This document shows, piece after piece, positions 1 to 6,336 of a DNA stretch of 17,523 nucleotides. The number at the start of each line of letters is the position of its first letter. Position 1 is the stretch's first letter. Location of the stretch: positions 1 through 17,523 of the forward strand of contig CAZEJO010000037.1 of the NCBI GenBank assembly GCA_964512285.1, read 5' to 3'. This DNA comes from SM23-28-2 sp964512285 (GTDB taxonomy: Bacteria > Chloroflexota > Dehalococcoidia > SM23-28-2). Position numbers and translations under genes: made by a program. The notes beneath the pieces are model-generated. The model searched no databases, had not been told where the DNA came from, and saw only the letters and a program-made list of their open reading frames with translations.

Positions 1-531
1 GACTTCATGCTGCCCCAGCAGGCTGGCCATCTGGATCCCGTGGGCCACAATCATGGCGACGTGGGCTATCTGACGAGGATCCACGTTGTCCGCGATCTGG
101 CCGTCGGCAATGCCCTTACGGAGCATCTGTTCGATTCCGTCGACCATTTGTGCCAACCTGGCTATCAGGCGTTGCCGGAAGCCCTCGTGTACGGTCGCCA
201 TACGAGCACCGATAGCAATTGTGATGGAACCTGTCGTCTCCAACTTGAGGCCAGCAGGCAGGTCGTCGACCACCTTGATTAGACGGTCGATGGGATGTTC
301 ACTGCCTCGAAGGTGAGAGGCCGCACCTTGTTCGGCAAGTAGCCGTACCCACTCGTCGATAACAGCGTAGCCCAGTTCCTCTTTGGACGAGAAGTGATAG
401 TACAAGGTGCCCCTTTTGCAGCTGCTCTCCCTAAGGATATCGGCGATGCTAGTGTGGTAGTAGCCGTGTGTAGCGAACAGCTTGAGGGCTGTCTGAACGA
501 GGATTTTCTTGGCGTCTGGGCTGCAACTCAT
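1..531 (-). CDS. TetR/AcrR family transcriptional regulator (C-terminus cut by window edge)
   Basis: The first 177 residues of a TetR-type repressor are visible; the reading frame is still open at base 1, so the C-terminus lies outside. The N-terminal DNA-binding domain is clear: an AKKILVQTALKLFATHGYYH helix, then TSIADILRESSCKRGTLYYH, which is the family helix-turn-helix, followed by FSSKEEL. The rest (about residues 60-177) is the all-helical ligand and dimerisation domain, which is too variable to name an inducer. I chose the ATG at 529-531. An in-frame ATG nine codons upstream (556-558) falls inside the predicted promoter and adds an untypical N-terminal extension. Such proteins usually repress an adjacent gene in response to a small hydrophobic ligand. 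The target cannot be seen here, though the oxidoreductase immediately upstream on the same strand is a neighbour. Confidence 0.88.
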   Translation of the reverse strand, partial: MSCSPDAKKILVQTALKLFATHGYYHTSIADILRESSCKRGTLYYHFSSKEELGYAVIDEWVRLLAEQGAASHLRGSEHPIDRLIKVVDDLPAGLKLETTGSITIAIGARMATVHEGFRQRLIARLAQMVDGIEQMLRKGIADGQIADNVDPRQIAHVAMIVAHGIQMASLLGQHEV

Positions 532-548
532 TCGACCAATCAGTCGGT

Positions 549-578
549 ATGCTATCATCCCTCTCACATTCGCGTCAA
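549..578 (-). promoter_or_regulatory. Candidate promoter of the TetR gene
   Basis: On the minus strand TTGACG (573-578) and TAGCAT (549-554) are 18 bp apart, resembling sigma70 -35 and -10 boxes. The predicted transcription start falls near 541, about ten bases before the chosen ATG. That would give a very short leader without a Shine-Dalgarno site and argues against the upstream ATG at 556-558. The -10 box matches only four of six consensus bases. Confidence 0.4.
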
Positions 579-882
579 CCGACAGCATTGTGTCCTGGCT
601 CGGCGTAGCTTCCCTGGGGGGTTGGCCTCTATGCACTCCTCTCCGCCGAGCAATGCAGGGGGATCTGTGTTGGCGCCGTTGAGGTCAAAGCGCTGCAACC
701 AGTTGAGATCAGCTGGCGGCCCGCACCACGCGCCGATGCGTCCGCGGTAGGGGAGGATGTCGCCTCCTACGGTGACATACGTGTCAACGTTGATGTTCAG
801 CGGCCAGGTATCGCCGTCGGTGTCGGTCTGGCCGGGGTTGGGCACGCTCTCGCAGTTGGCAGCCTCATTGGCCATGTCCGTC
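564..882 (-). pseudogene. Out-of-frame TSP3/dockerin-like tail of the upstream oxidoreductase
   Basis: This reading frame has no good start of its own, but it contains a thrombospondin type 3 calcium-binding repeat (ANCESVPNPGQTDTDGD). A dockerin-like segment follows with VDTYVTVGGDILPYRGRIG and then WLQRFDLNGANTD. Such tails normally sit at the C-terminus of exported proteins. The frame overlaps the last codons of the molybdopterin oxidoreductase (stop at 865-867). A one-base shift near 877-882 would join the two as ...PGDIGCDG-DMANEAANC..., which reads like a natural linker. After LNGANTD the similarity stops and the frame continues with low-quality sequence to a TGA at 564, so the second half of the dockerin-like unit also seems lost. 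It is either a decayed tail or an assembly indel. Confidence 0.55.
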
Positions 883-1533
883 ACAGCCAATGTCCCCGGG
901 GATGTTCGCTTCGTCGGAGTATCCGCGGCTCTCATAGAAGCCCAGAAAGTCGTCATCGACCAGCTCGATGTGGGTGGGGTCCCTTATCCACTTGTAACCC
1001 CACTTGCACGGGACCACCAAGCGTAGGTTCTCTGCTAGAGGTTCGCCATCTCTCTCGTAGGCCAGGATGATGTCGTCACGCATGGCTGTTGTGACTGGCA
1101 GATCGGTCGTGAAATCGTCATCAGCGTAGAAGGCAACCTTCACCGCTTCCGGAGAGACGCCGGCCTGTTCGAGTATGAATCCGAGTCTCACTCCAGTCCA
1201 GTCGCCTTGCACGAGGGGCTCTGTAGGCAAGCCAACGCAGTAGAGGTCAGCATTTACCGTGCTTGTCGGCATTGCGAGAAGGTCGTCGAAGGTCAGATTC
1301 AGAGGAGATTCAACCAGTCCATCTACAATTACCGTCCAGTCCGACTCCTCGGCGTTATCCGCCGTTGGCGTCGGTGTGGCTTCGGAGCTGGCTGCAGCCC
1401 CCAGGGCCACCTCTCCCTGCATGTCGTTCGACGTTCCTAGCGTGCTCACCATTGCCCAGGCCAAGGTTGCCACCCCCAGGACAAGCACACCTGCCAGAAT
1501 CATAAGAGCAGCTTTCCTCACCCGGCTGTGCAT
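865..1533 (-). CDS. Exported molybdopterin-dependent (sulfite-oxidase-like) oxidoreductase
   Basis: A 222-residue protein. I start it at the ATG at 1531-1533, which has AGGAAGG five bases upstream; the longer open frame to 1818 lacks support. Residues 8-30 form one hydrophobic segment (ALMILAGVLVLGVATLAWAM), a signal anchor, followed by a Thr/Pro/Ala/Glu-rich linker (about 45-65). Residues 66-210 match the molybdopterin-binding domain of the sulfite oxidase family: VDGLVESPLNLTFDDLL, then ADLYCVG with Cys99 as the expected molybdenum ligand, GDWTGVRLGFILEQAGV, PCKWGYKWI and HIELVD. The end at FYESRGYSDEAN is typical of the family. Known members sit in the periplasm or on the cell surface and transfer electrons from small anions or other oxidised substrates; the substrate here cannot be told. 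Its tail is out of frame (see 564-882). Confidence 0.85.
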   Translation of the reverse strand: MHSRVRKAALMILAGVLVLGVATLAWAMVSTLGTSNDMQGEVALGAAASSEATPTPTADNAEESDWTVIVDGLVESPLNLTFDDLLAMPTSTVNADLYCVGLPTEPLVQGDWTGVRLGFILEQAGVSPEAVKVAFYADDDFTTDLPVTTAMRDDIILAYERDGEPLAENLRLVVPCKWGYKWIRDPTHIELVDDDFLGFYESRGYSDEANIPGDIGCDGHGQ

Positions 1534-1986
1534 GGCGGCCTTCCTTACTGAGAGCCAAATTGCTAAGGGAGAAAGAACGGGCCCACTTTCCTCCTCTGCC
1601 CAACCTCTGAAGTGGCTCCTGTTCTTTCCCTCTTCTATTTTCTGGCGCTGGCGGACAGGCTGACCACGTCGGCAATTACGTATTCTATGACATATTTTAC
1701 CATTTAAACTGATATTACCATGCCATGAGCTGTAGGTCGCAGGCCCGCTGGCGTGTGCTTTCGGCTGGAAGACCTTTAGACTGCCTGGCCCAAAACGAAG
1801 GGATGATGAACCACGCAATGGCGCTGGCCAGCAGCAGGGCAGGCGCTGCCTCAGCTTGGACGCAGGATGCAGCGCCCTACGTGCAGATCTCCCCGATCAT
1901 GCCGTGGTTGCTAGCAGGTGGTCAGCAAATGCTGAGGGTTACGAATAGAGGATGGTTCCAGGAAGGCCAGTTTACTATCCAAGATC
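1534..1986. other. Non-coding stretch between oxidoreductase start and tRNA-Trp
   Basis: I see no convincing gene in these 450 bases; the open frames lack family features and Shine-Dalgarno sites. Around 1680-1725 there is a distinctly AT-rich patch. Read on the minus strand it includes TAAAAT (1694-1699) and TAGAAT (1682-1687), either of which could be the -10 of the oxidoreductase promoter, but neither has a good -35 at the right distance. Confidence 0.5.
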
Positions 1987-2063
<77 letters not shown>

Positions 2064-2078
2064 GCCCTCGGCCACGCT

Positions 2079-2108
2079 ATTGTAGCTAGGACGCCGAGGG
2101 CTGGTCAA
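2079..2108 (-). promoter_or_regulatory. Promoter of tRNA-Trp
   Basis: On the minus strand TTGACC (2103-2108), an 18-bp spacer and TACAAT (2079-2084) place a transcription start near 2072, about nine bases before the tRNA. Perfect 8-bp inverted arms, GCCCTCGG (2064-2071) and CCGAGGGC (2094-2101), flank the -10 box. Confidence 0.7.
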
Positions 2109-2125
2109 GGACGTGGCTCCCAGAG

Positions 2126-3076
2126 CTAGCGACGCCCGCGTACTCTACTGGCTACCCTGAGGCGGATCTTCTTCCAGATCTCCGCCAACTTCGCGCGCCC
2201 GCCGCCCAGGAGCCAACTTTGGCCCCAGAGGTCGTCGTACTTGCCGGACCTCACCCGCGGGTACTCGGACGCCACTTCCGCACCGAACAGGAGCACCACC
2301 GCGCTGAGGTACATCCAGAACAGCAGGGCCACCACCGCTCCCAGGGAGCCGTAGATCACATCGTAGCGGCCGAAGTTCGCCAGATAGAAGCTGAAGCCAT
2401 TCTTGATTATCTCGAAGGAGATGGCGGCTATCAGCGCTCCCGGCCAGACATCCCTGATTTTGGTGGGGGTATTGGGCACGAAGCGATAGAGCACGATGAA
2501 GGCTCCGAAGGAGAATATCGCCGGCATCAGGTAAGGTATGGTTCGCCAGAAGACGGCCGTGTTGCTGGACAGGGGGCCGAGGATGTCCGAGCTGGCCTCC
2601 TGCGTGGTGCGGAGAAGCGCCGTGGTGCCGATGGATAGCAGGAAGAACACCCCTACTCCGGCCACCATGCCCAGGTCCAGCAGCTTCTGCTTGACAAAGT
2701 GACGCGAGGTTTCGATGTCCCACGCTATGTTCAGGGAAGTGCGAATAGCCCCGAACAGGGCGCTCGCCGACCAGGCCAGGCCCAGAAGTCCCACTATGCT
2801 CAGAGGGATGCTGATGCCGGCAATCGCGTCTATGGCGTCTTTCACCTCGTTTCGTCCCTCACCTGAAGTGAGAGGGATGAACTCCAATACCTTGTCTATC
2901 AGGTCTTCCTGAAGGCTGCTGCTCTGGAGGAAGATGCCGAATATCGACACCATGAAGATGAGCAGAGGGAACAGGGAGAAGAGGGCATAGTAGGAAATGG
3001 CGGCCGCCATGTGAGTGCAGCGATCGGCGCCAAATTCCTGGATGGAACGAACGGTTAGGATGAGCAGCCTTCGCAC
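2126..3076 (-). CDS. YihY/BrkB family integral membrane protein
   Basis: A 316-residue polytopic membrane protein of the YihY (formerly 'ribonuclease BN') family. The signature AAAISYYALFSLFPLLIF is at residues 24-41. Further hydrophobic spans are seen at about 92-113, 135-157, 180-203, 211-232 and 245-268, giving six helices. The conserved late part FYLANFGRYDVIYGSLGAVV is intact, and the C-terminus is basic and cytoplasmic-looking. Length is normal for the family. The start is a GTG at 3074-3076; the frame is closed by a TAG a few codons upstream, so this is the longest possible start. The family has no settled biochemical role; older claims of tRNA nuclease activity were not upheld. It ends 18 bases before the tRNA-Trp promoter. 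Confidence 0.93.
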   Translation of the reverse strand: MRRLLILTVRSIQEFGADRCTHMAAAISYYALFSLFPLLIFMVSIFGIFLQSSSLQEDLIDKVLEFIPLTSGEGRNEVKDAIDAIAGISIPLSIVGLLGLAWSASALFGAIRTSLNIAWDIETSRHFVKQKLLDLGMVAGVGVFFLLSIGTTALLRTTQEASSDILGPLSSNTAVFWRTIPYLMPAIFSFGAFIVLYRFVPNTPTKIRDVWPGALIAAISFEIIKNGFSFYLANFGRYDVIYGSLGAVVALLFWMYLSAVVLLFGAEVASEYPRVRSGKYDDLWGQSWLLGGGRAKLAEIWKKIRLRVASRVRGRR

Positions 3077-3193
3077 GTTCTTGATGCCTTGCTACCAGTA
3101 TACTACCGGCCAAGGTGCAAGGTGATGCGAAGGAAAAGGCGGGAACTCCTCTGGGGGGATCACTGTTCTGGTAGCGGTTGCCTGGAACAAAGA

Positions 3194-3211
3194 AGCGCCA
3201 TGAAAGGCGCT
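3194..3211 (-). terminator. Weak hairpin downstream of the zinc-ribbon/small membrane peptide pair
   Basis: AGCGCC (3194-3199) and GGCGCT (3206-3211) form a perfect 6-bp stem with a six-base loop, about 75 bases after the stop of the 40-aa peptide. The minus-strand sequence that follows (TCTTTGTTCC) is only mildly T-rich, so terminator function is uncertain. Confidence 0.25.
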
Positions 3212-3286
3212 CAGTCAAGCAGGTCGGAAGCCACTTCAGGAGCTACTGATCGTACTCCCGCCGCTCTACGTGGCGTCGCCAGCCGT

Positions 3287-3409
3287 TTATTTCGGCGAGG
3301 CCCCACCCTCAGTGGGTTGAAGCGCCAATATCAGGCCGAGGGCAAGACCTATGAGTCCGCCCATCATCAGCCCAACGGCAAACCAGGTACTGCGTCGGAA
3401 GCCTGCCAT
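3287..3409 (-). CDS. Small single-helix membrane peptide, 40 aa
   Basis: This frame runs ATG to TAA for 40 residues. It begins MAGFRRSTWF, then one hydrophobic Gly-rich helix, AVGLMMGGLIGLALGLILAL (residues 11-30), then a short polar tail QPTEGGASPK. The GxxGG and GxxLG spacing is typical of tightly packing transmembrane helices. A perfect AGGAGG (3415-3420) stands five bases before the ATG, stronger than most sites in this window. The start lies inside the last 43 bases of the zinc-ribbon gene, so translation is probably coupled. I do not recognise a family. The positive N-terminus suggests N-in orientation. Together with the zinc-ribbon gene it forms the two-gene unit behind the c-di-AMP riboswitch. 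Confidence 0.6.
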   Translation of the reverse strand: MAGFRRSTWFAVGLMMGGLIGLALGLILALQPTEGGASPK

Positions 3410-3642
3410 GCCATCCTCCTGTTGGTTGAGCCGTTGTCTCGGCTTAGCCAGAGGCTGCCAGCGAATGCGGGCTGGCCCTGCGGCTGAAGATGCTTCGGCT
3501 CTAGTTCCAGAGGATCAAACTCGTAGCCACACTCCTCGCAGGCATAGAACGGCCCCCACATATCTGACAGCTCGAATAGAGGACCGTCACAATGTGGGCA
3601 AGGCCCGAAAAATATCAGCGAAGAATAGCCTATCGACACCAT
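3367..3642 (-). CDS. Small zinc-ribbon protein, 91 aa
   Basis: Two Cys pairs, CPHC (residues 15-18) and CEEC (36-39), separated by 17 residues rich in aromatics, form a likely zinc ribbon. EFDPLELEP and a polar tail follow. I start at the ATG 3640-3642 because a purine-rich GGAGGGGGAAAGAAAG run precedes it; the open frame extends to 3738, but that part reads through the riboswitch expression platform. The last 43 bases overlap the start of the 40-aa membrane peptide. No named family is recognised; small zinc ribbons of this kind often bind nucleic acid or protein partners. It is the first gene after the c-di-AMP riboswitch, so its expression should follow cyclic di-AMP level. Confidence 0.65.
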   Translation of the reverse strand: MVSIGYSSLIFFGPCPHCDGPLFELSDMWGPFYACEECGYEFDPLELEPKHLQPQGQPAFAGSLWLSRDNGSTNRRMAWQASDAVPGLPLG

Positions 3643-3705
3643 TCTTTCTTTCCCCCTCCTCTCGGGAAAGTGGTTGCAGGGGAATGGGGCGGGCGCGATG
3701 GGCAA

Positions 3706-3732
3706 TAATACGCCCGAGACATAGCCTCGGGC
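3706..3732 (-). terminator. Putative expression-platform terminator of the c-di-AMP riboswitch
   Basis: Read on the minus strand, GCCCGAG and CTCGGGC (3726-3732 and 3712-3718) form a 7-bp GC stem with a seven-base loop, followed by TATTATT. The loop sequence GCTATG (3720-3725) is complementary to CATAGC (3752-3757) between aptamer and hairpin, which gives a plausible alternative, anti-terminating pairing. Confidence 0.5.
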
Positions 3733-3768
3733 ACACACCCAATCCTCTGGCGCTATGCCTCTTTCAAT

Positions 3769-3879
3769 GGCCTACGAGGTTAGCTGACGGGTTCGGGCTG
3801 AAAGAGACTGCCCTACTCGCCTGCGGCGAGATTCACCCCGAAAAGTGGGTCCCCCGTGTCGCCTAGGGCGACTTCGGCC
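3769..3879 (-). ncRNA. ydaO/yuaA riboswitch (cyclic di-AMP aptamer)
   Basis: The minus strand carries the conserved blocks of the ydaO-yuaA leader in the right order: CGGGGGACCCAC, then GGGGTGAATC, then a short hairpin CTCGCC-GCA-GGCGAG, then AGCCCGAACCCGTCAGC directly followed by TAACCTCGTAGGC. The terminal GGCC at 3769-3772 can pair with GGCC at 3876-3879 to close the aptamer. Known members bind two molecules of cyclic di-AMP and usually switch off genes for potassium or osmolyte transport or cell-wall remodelling. Here the aptamer lies about 130 bases before the zinc-ribbon gene, with a hairpin between that can act as terminator. Confidence 0.92.
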
Positions 3880-3884
3880 CCAGA

Positions 3885-4090
3885 ACCCCTACGCTATTAT
3901 GTTGTCGCGATTGCGGGGAACGCACCTTCGACCCGCGCGTTGGTTATCTGGAAGAAGATTGGCGAGCCCTTGGCTTCGCCCGACTCTCATACCTCCCTTT
4001 GCATATGGCGGCGGGTCTTCCAAGGGGGTGCGCCGCTTACTGCGAAGAGAGCTTCTCTCCACGACCCGCCGCACTAAGAATGCACCAACA
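3885..4090 (-). other. Additional structured 5' leader upstream of the riboswitch
   Basis: About 200 transcribed bases lie between the predicted transcription start (~4090) and the aptamer. They contain a perfect 10-bp long-range stem, GACCCGCCGC (4063-4072) with GCGGCGGGTC (4008-4017). Inside it is a small GAGAG-AAG-CTCTC hairpin. A further hairpin (3961-3980), GGCGAAGCC with GGCTCGCC, has one bulged base. I recognise no known riboswitch here. A short open frame (ATG near 3990, ending 3889) is present but has no properly spaced ribosome site. Confidence 0.45.
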
Positions 4091-4096
4091 AGGAAT

Positions 4097-4125
4097 ATCT
4101 TACTCTTATTGTGATATTTTGTCAA
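4097..4125 (-). promoter_or_regulatory. Strong sigma70-type promoter of the riboswitch unit
   Basis: On the minus strand a perfect TTGACA (4120-4125), a 17-bp AT-rich spacer and TAAGAT (4097-4102) make one of the best promoters in the window. The implied transcription start near 4090 gives a leader of about 450 bases before the zinc-ribbon start, enough to hold the c-di-AMP aptamer and the extra structured region. Confidence 0.75.
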
Positions 4126-4129
4126 CTCT

Positions 4130-4780
4130 TATTGGTGGGTCAATATCACTTGCCGCAGGCCTGGCCGCTCGCAGGGTTGGCAAACCTTCACGCGCTCTCC
4201 TCGGAATTCACATAACTGTGGCAGGGCCGTAACAACTAGCCCATATCTTGCGTCTGGAAAGTCAGGAGACTCGTATGGAGTGGCCAAGGTGTCAGCAGGT
4301 CTGTTAGTAACCATTGTGCGGTTCGCCAGTAGCCAGTTGGGCCAGGCTCTGAGGGAGTGCGCGCGAGTGGTTCACTTGGCACCTGGGTTGCTCCCCACGG
4401 GCCTGGGCTTGCTCCCCAGCCAGCAGGAGAGAGTGGCTGAGGAGTTCAGGGCACTTCTTCAAGCTGACGCCGCCGTTGATGAGGACGATCCGGCCCCTAA
4501 TCCACAGGGGTTGACCGGACGCGAGGTAGAGAGCAAGGCGAGCAGCTAACACGCGGTTCGTACGGCTGCGCCTCTGCCAATCCTGTCCCAGGCACACCCC
4601 CACATATATTCCCCTACCTCGCCCATAGATGCGGCCCTACGGCCCTCCTGGCGTGTCTGAGAGACATTGTCGCCTTCGCTCGCGCCTGGCCCTCGTGTGT
4701 CCTGAGGCCTTACACCATCGCCACCACGAACCACACGATGCTTTGGCCACGGGCAGCGGGACGTGGCAACGTTCGCCCGC
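4130..4780. other. Gene-poor stretch between riboswitch promoter and CoA-transferase
   Basis: No intact gene is supported here. Several open frames on both strands lack ribosome sites and family signatures. The only protein-like stretch is the short-chain-dehydrogenase-like remnant at 4460-4543. The region probably holds decayed sequence. Confidence 0.45.
4460..4543 (-). pseudogene. Possible C-terminal remnant of a short-chain dehydrogenase/reductase
   Basis: The minus-strand translation contains ARLALYLASGQPLWIRGRIV followed by LINGGVSL. This parallels the SDR family C-terminus, in which a helix with 'LFLAS' is followed by 'S.ITGQ...VDGG'. The match is only about 28 residues, the canonical ITG and DGG are degenerate (IRG, NGG), and nothing upstream looks like the Rossmann or catalytic YxxxK part. 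If real, it is a decayed fragment. Confidence 0.35.
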
Positions 4781-5983
4781 CTAGGGGATGGCGCCGCCCT
4801 CCTTGAGAGCGACGATCTTGTCCCAATCGTAGTCCAGCTCCAGCAGAATCTCTTCCGTGTGCTGGCCCAGTTCCGGCACGTATCCGCGTGGCTGCCAGGG
4901 GGTGCCGTAGAAGTCCGCCGGCGTTGCCACTCCCTGGATCGGCCCTTCCGGGCCGGGCACATCGACGAAGGCGCCCGCTTCCTGGGCGACCGGATCGTTC
5001 ACCACGTCGCTGATAGAGTTCACGGGTGCCCACCATACATTCTCCCTATCGAAGGCTTCGCCCCACTCATCGAGGCTCTTGGTGGCGAAGACCTTGTCCA
5101 GTTCGTCCACCAGCGCTGGAGCATTGAAGCTGCGACGGCCAATGTCGGCGAAACGGTCGTCCTCCAGCAGGTCTTCGCGCGCGATGGCGCGGCAAAGATC
5201 CGGCCAGTGGCGATCTCCCTGTAGCAGGAGAAGCCAGAACCAGCGGTCATCGCCCGCCTGGTAGCAGCTGATGAGCGGGTTGATCGCGTGATGCCGGTCG
5301 TAGGGTTGAACCATGAACTTCAGACGCAACGCCACGTTGATATCCCATCCGATGGTGTAGATGCCGGCCCGGATGAGGGAGGCCGCCACTCGCTGGCCTT
5401 CGCCGGTACGGGAACGGGCCAGAAGAGCCGCACAAACTGCCCCCGCCGCATTGCTGCCGGCCACGTGGTCGCCCAGGCCGCCGCGTTGCTGCGGCAGCTC
5501 TGCCCCCTCCGGCGTCAGGGAAGCTGCGACGCCGGCACGTGACCAGAATGCGCCGATGTCATAGGCCGCGCGGTCTCGATTGGGGCCATCGGGGCCGTAG
5601 CCGGTCACCTGACAGTAGACCAGCCCTCGGTTCGTTTCGCGCAGCCTCTCGTACGTCAGGCCGGACGCTTCCAGCACCTTGGGCCGCACGTTGGTCACGA
5701 AGACATCGGCCTTGTCAATGAGGGTGCGAGCAATGGTGCGTCCCTCCTCGGTCTCTAGATTCAAGGCGATGCTTCGCTTGCCTCGATTTTCCAGTTCGAA
5801 TGGAGGATTGATGGGGAGGGGCCAGCCCACTACCGATGCGGCCAACCCTCGCAGTGGATCGCCGTTCAGCGGCTCGATCTTGATTACGTCTGCGCCCCAG
5901 TCGCAAAGGATGGCGGCGGCGGAAGGGCCAGCGACCCAGAAGCCTATTTCAACGACGCGGATTCCCTCGAGCGGACCAGGCAT
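4781..5983 (-). CDS. CaiB/BaiF family (family III) CoA-transferase
   Basis: A 400-residue class III CoA-transferase, which moves CoA between carboxylic acids through a mixed anhydride on an Asp. The N-terminal PLEGIRVVEIGFWVAGP is followed by LCDWGADVIKIEPLNGDPLR, then ELENRGKRSIALNL, all family hallmarks. The catalytic Asp is most likely that of AAYDIGAFW (about residue 142). VSGYGPDGP-type and GEGQRVAASL motifs are also present, and the C-terminal GQHTEEILLEL is typical. Length is normal. The start is the ATG at 5981-5983, nine bases after AGGAGG; a GTG nine codons upstream is less likely. The acyl-CoA substrate cannot be read from sequence. The first 40 bases overlap the small Cys-rich gene upstream. 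Confidence 0.93.
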   Translation of the reverse strand: MPGPLEGIRVVEIGFWVAGPSAAAILCDWGADVIKIEPLNGDPLRGLAASVVGWPLPINPPFELENRGKRSIALNLETEEGRTIARTLIDKADVFVTNVRPKVLEASGLTYERLRETNRGLVYCQVTGYGPDGPNRDRAAYDIGAFWSRAGVAASLTPEGAELPQQRGGLGDHVAGSNAAGAVCAALLARSRTGEGQRVAASLIRAGIYTIGWDINVALRLKFMVQPYDRHHAINPLISCYQAGDDRWFWLLLLQGDRHWPDLCRAIAREDLLEDDRFADIGRRSFNAPALVDELDKVFATKSLDEWGEAFDRENVWWAPVNSISDVVNDPVAQEAGAFVDVPGPEGPIQGVATPADFYGTPWQPRGYVPELGQHTEEILLELDYDWDKIVALKEGGAIP

Positions 5984-6198
5984 GAGTGCATCCCTCCTGT
6001 TATTGGCCACCGACTAATGTCGCGGTTGGCCTTGAAGGTCGCCCCGCATGGGCAGGAGCCCCTGGGTTGGATGGCCCAGGGGCTCCATGCGTTAGCGTCG
6101 CCGTTGACGGCCTGGATCGCCCAACTCTTCCACTTGCACCACGAGCCGTCCGCTCGCTTGGTTGGGCAGCAAACCTTACCACCGCCCTTACCGTACAT
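5944..6198 (-). CDS. Unrecognised small Cys-rich, basic protein
   Basis: The frame starts MYGKGGGKVCCPTKRADGSW and continues with a Cys-Lys-Trp segment and, about 25 residues later, GSCPCGATFKANRD. The two Cys clusters (CC...C and CPC) could bind a metal such as zinc. The frame is clearly protein-like, with Trp-rich and Gly-rich turns. In-frame codons continue upstream to about 6300 and encode a very basic stretch (RPTGQKRHQTRQKAAKAASG) that also looks like protein but contains no ATG, GTG or TTG, so the true start is unclear. A run of seven A lies in that extension (6289-6295). The 3' end overlaps the CoA-transferase start by 40 bases. I do not recognise a family. Confidence 0.5.
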   Translation of the reverse strand: MYGKGGGKVCCPTKRADGSWCKWKSWAIQAVNGDANAWSPWAIQPRGSCPCGATFKANRDISRWPITGGMHSCLVRSRESASLK

Positions 6199-6336
6199 CT
6201 TTCTTCTTGAGCGGACATCGGTGCCAGAGGCGGCTTTAGCGGCCTTCTGACGCGTCTGATGGCGCTTCTGGCCGGTTGGCCTTACCCCTTTTTTTCTCTC
6301 TTTCTCCGTTCGGAGGTAACGGTGCTGCTACGGGGG

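Noticed and set aside
3889..4125. A minus-strand 78-aa frame in the riboswitch leader
   Set aside because: It starts at or above the promoter -35 box and is Arg-rich because of the structured GC stems; the internal ATG near 3990 has its purine run only one base away.
4129..4314. A minus-strand 61-aa frame with a CxxC pair
   Set aside because: A single CxxC in a short frame without a ribosome site, next to the riboswitch promoter, is not enough to call a gene.
4280..4549. A plus-strand frame of 89 aa before the CoA-transferase
   Set aside because: It has no ribosome site or known motif; the opposite strand contains the more protein-like SDR remnant.
6281..6300. T-run on the plus strand as a terminator
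   Set aside because: No plus-strand gene precedes it and no stable hairpin sits directly before it; it is the A-run in the extension of the minus-strand Cys-rich gene.
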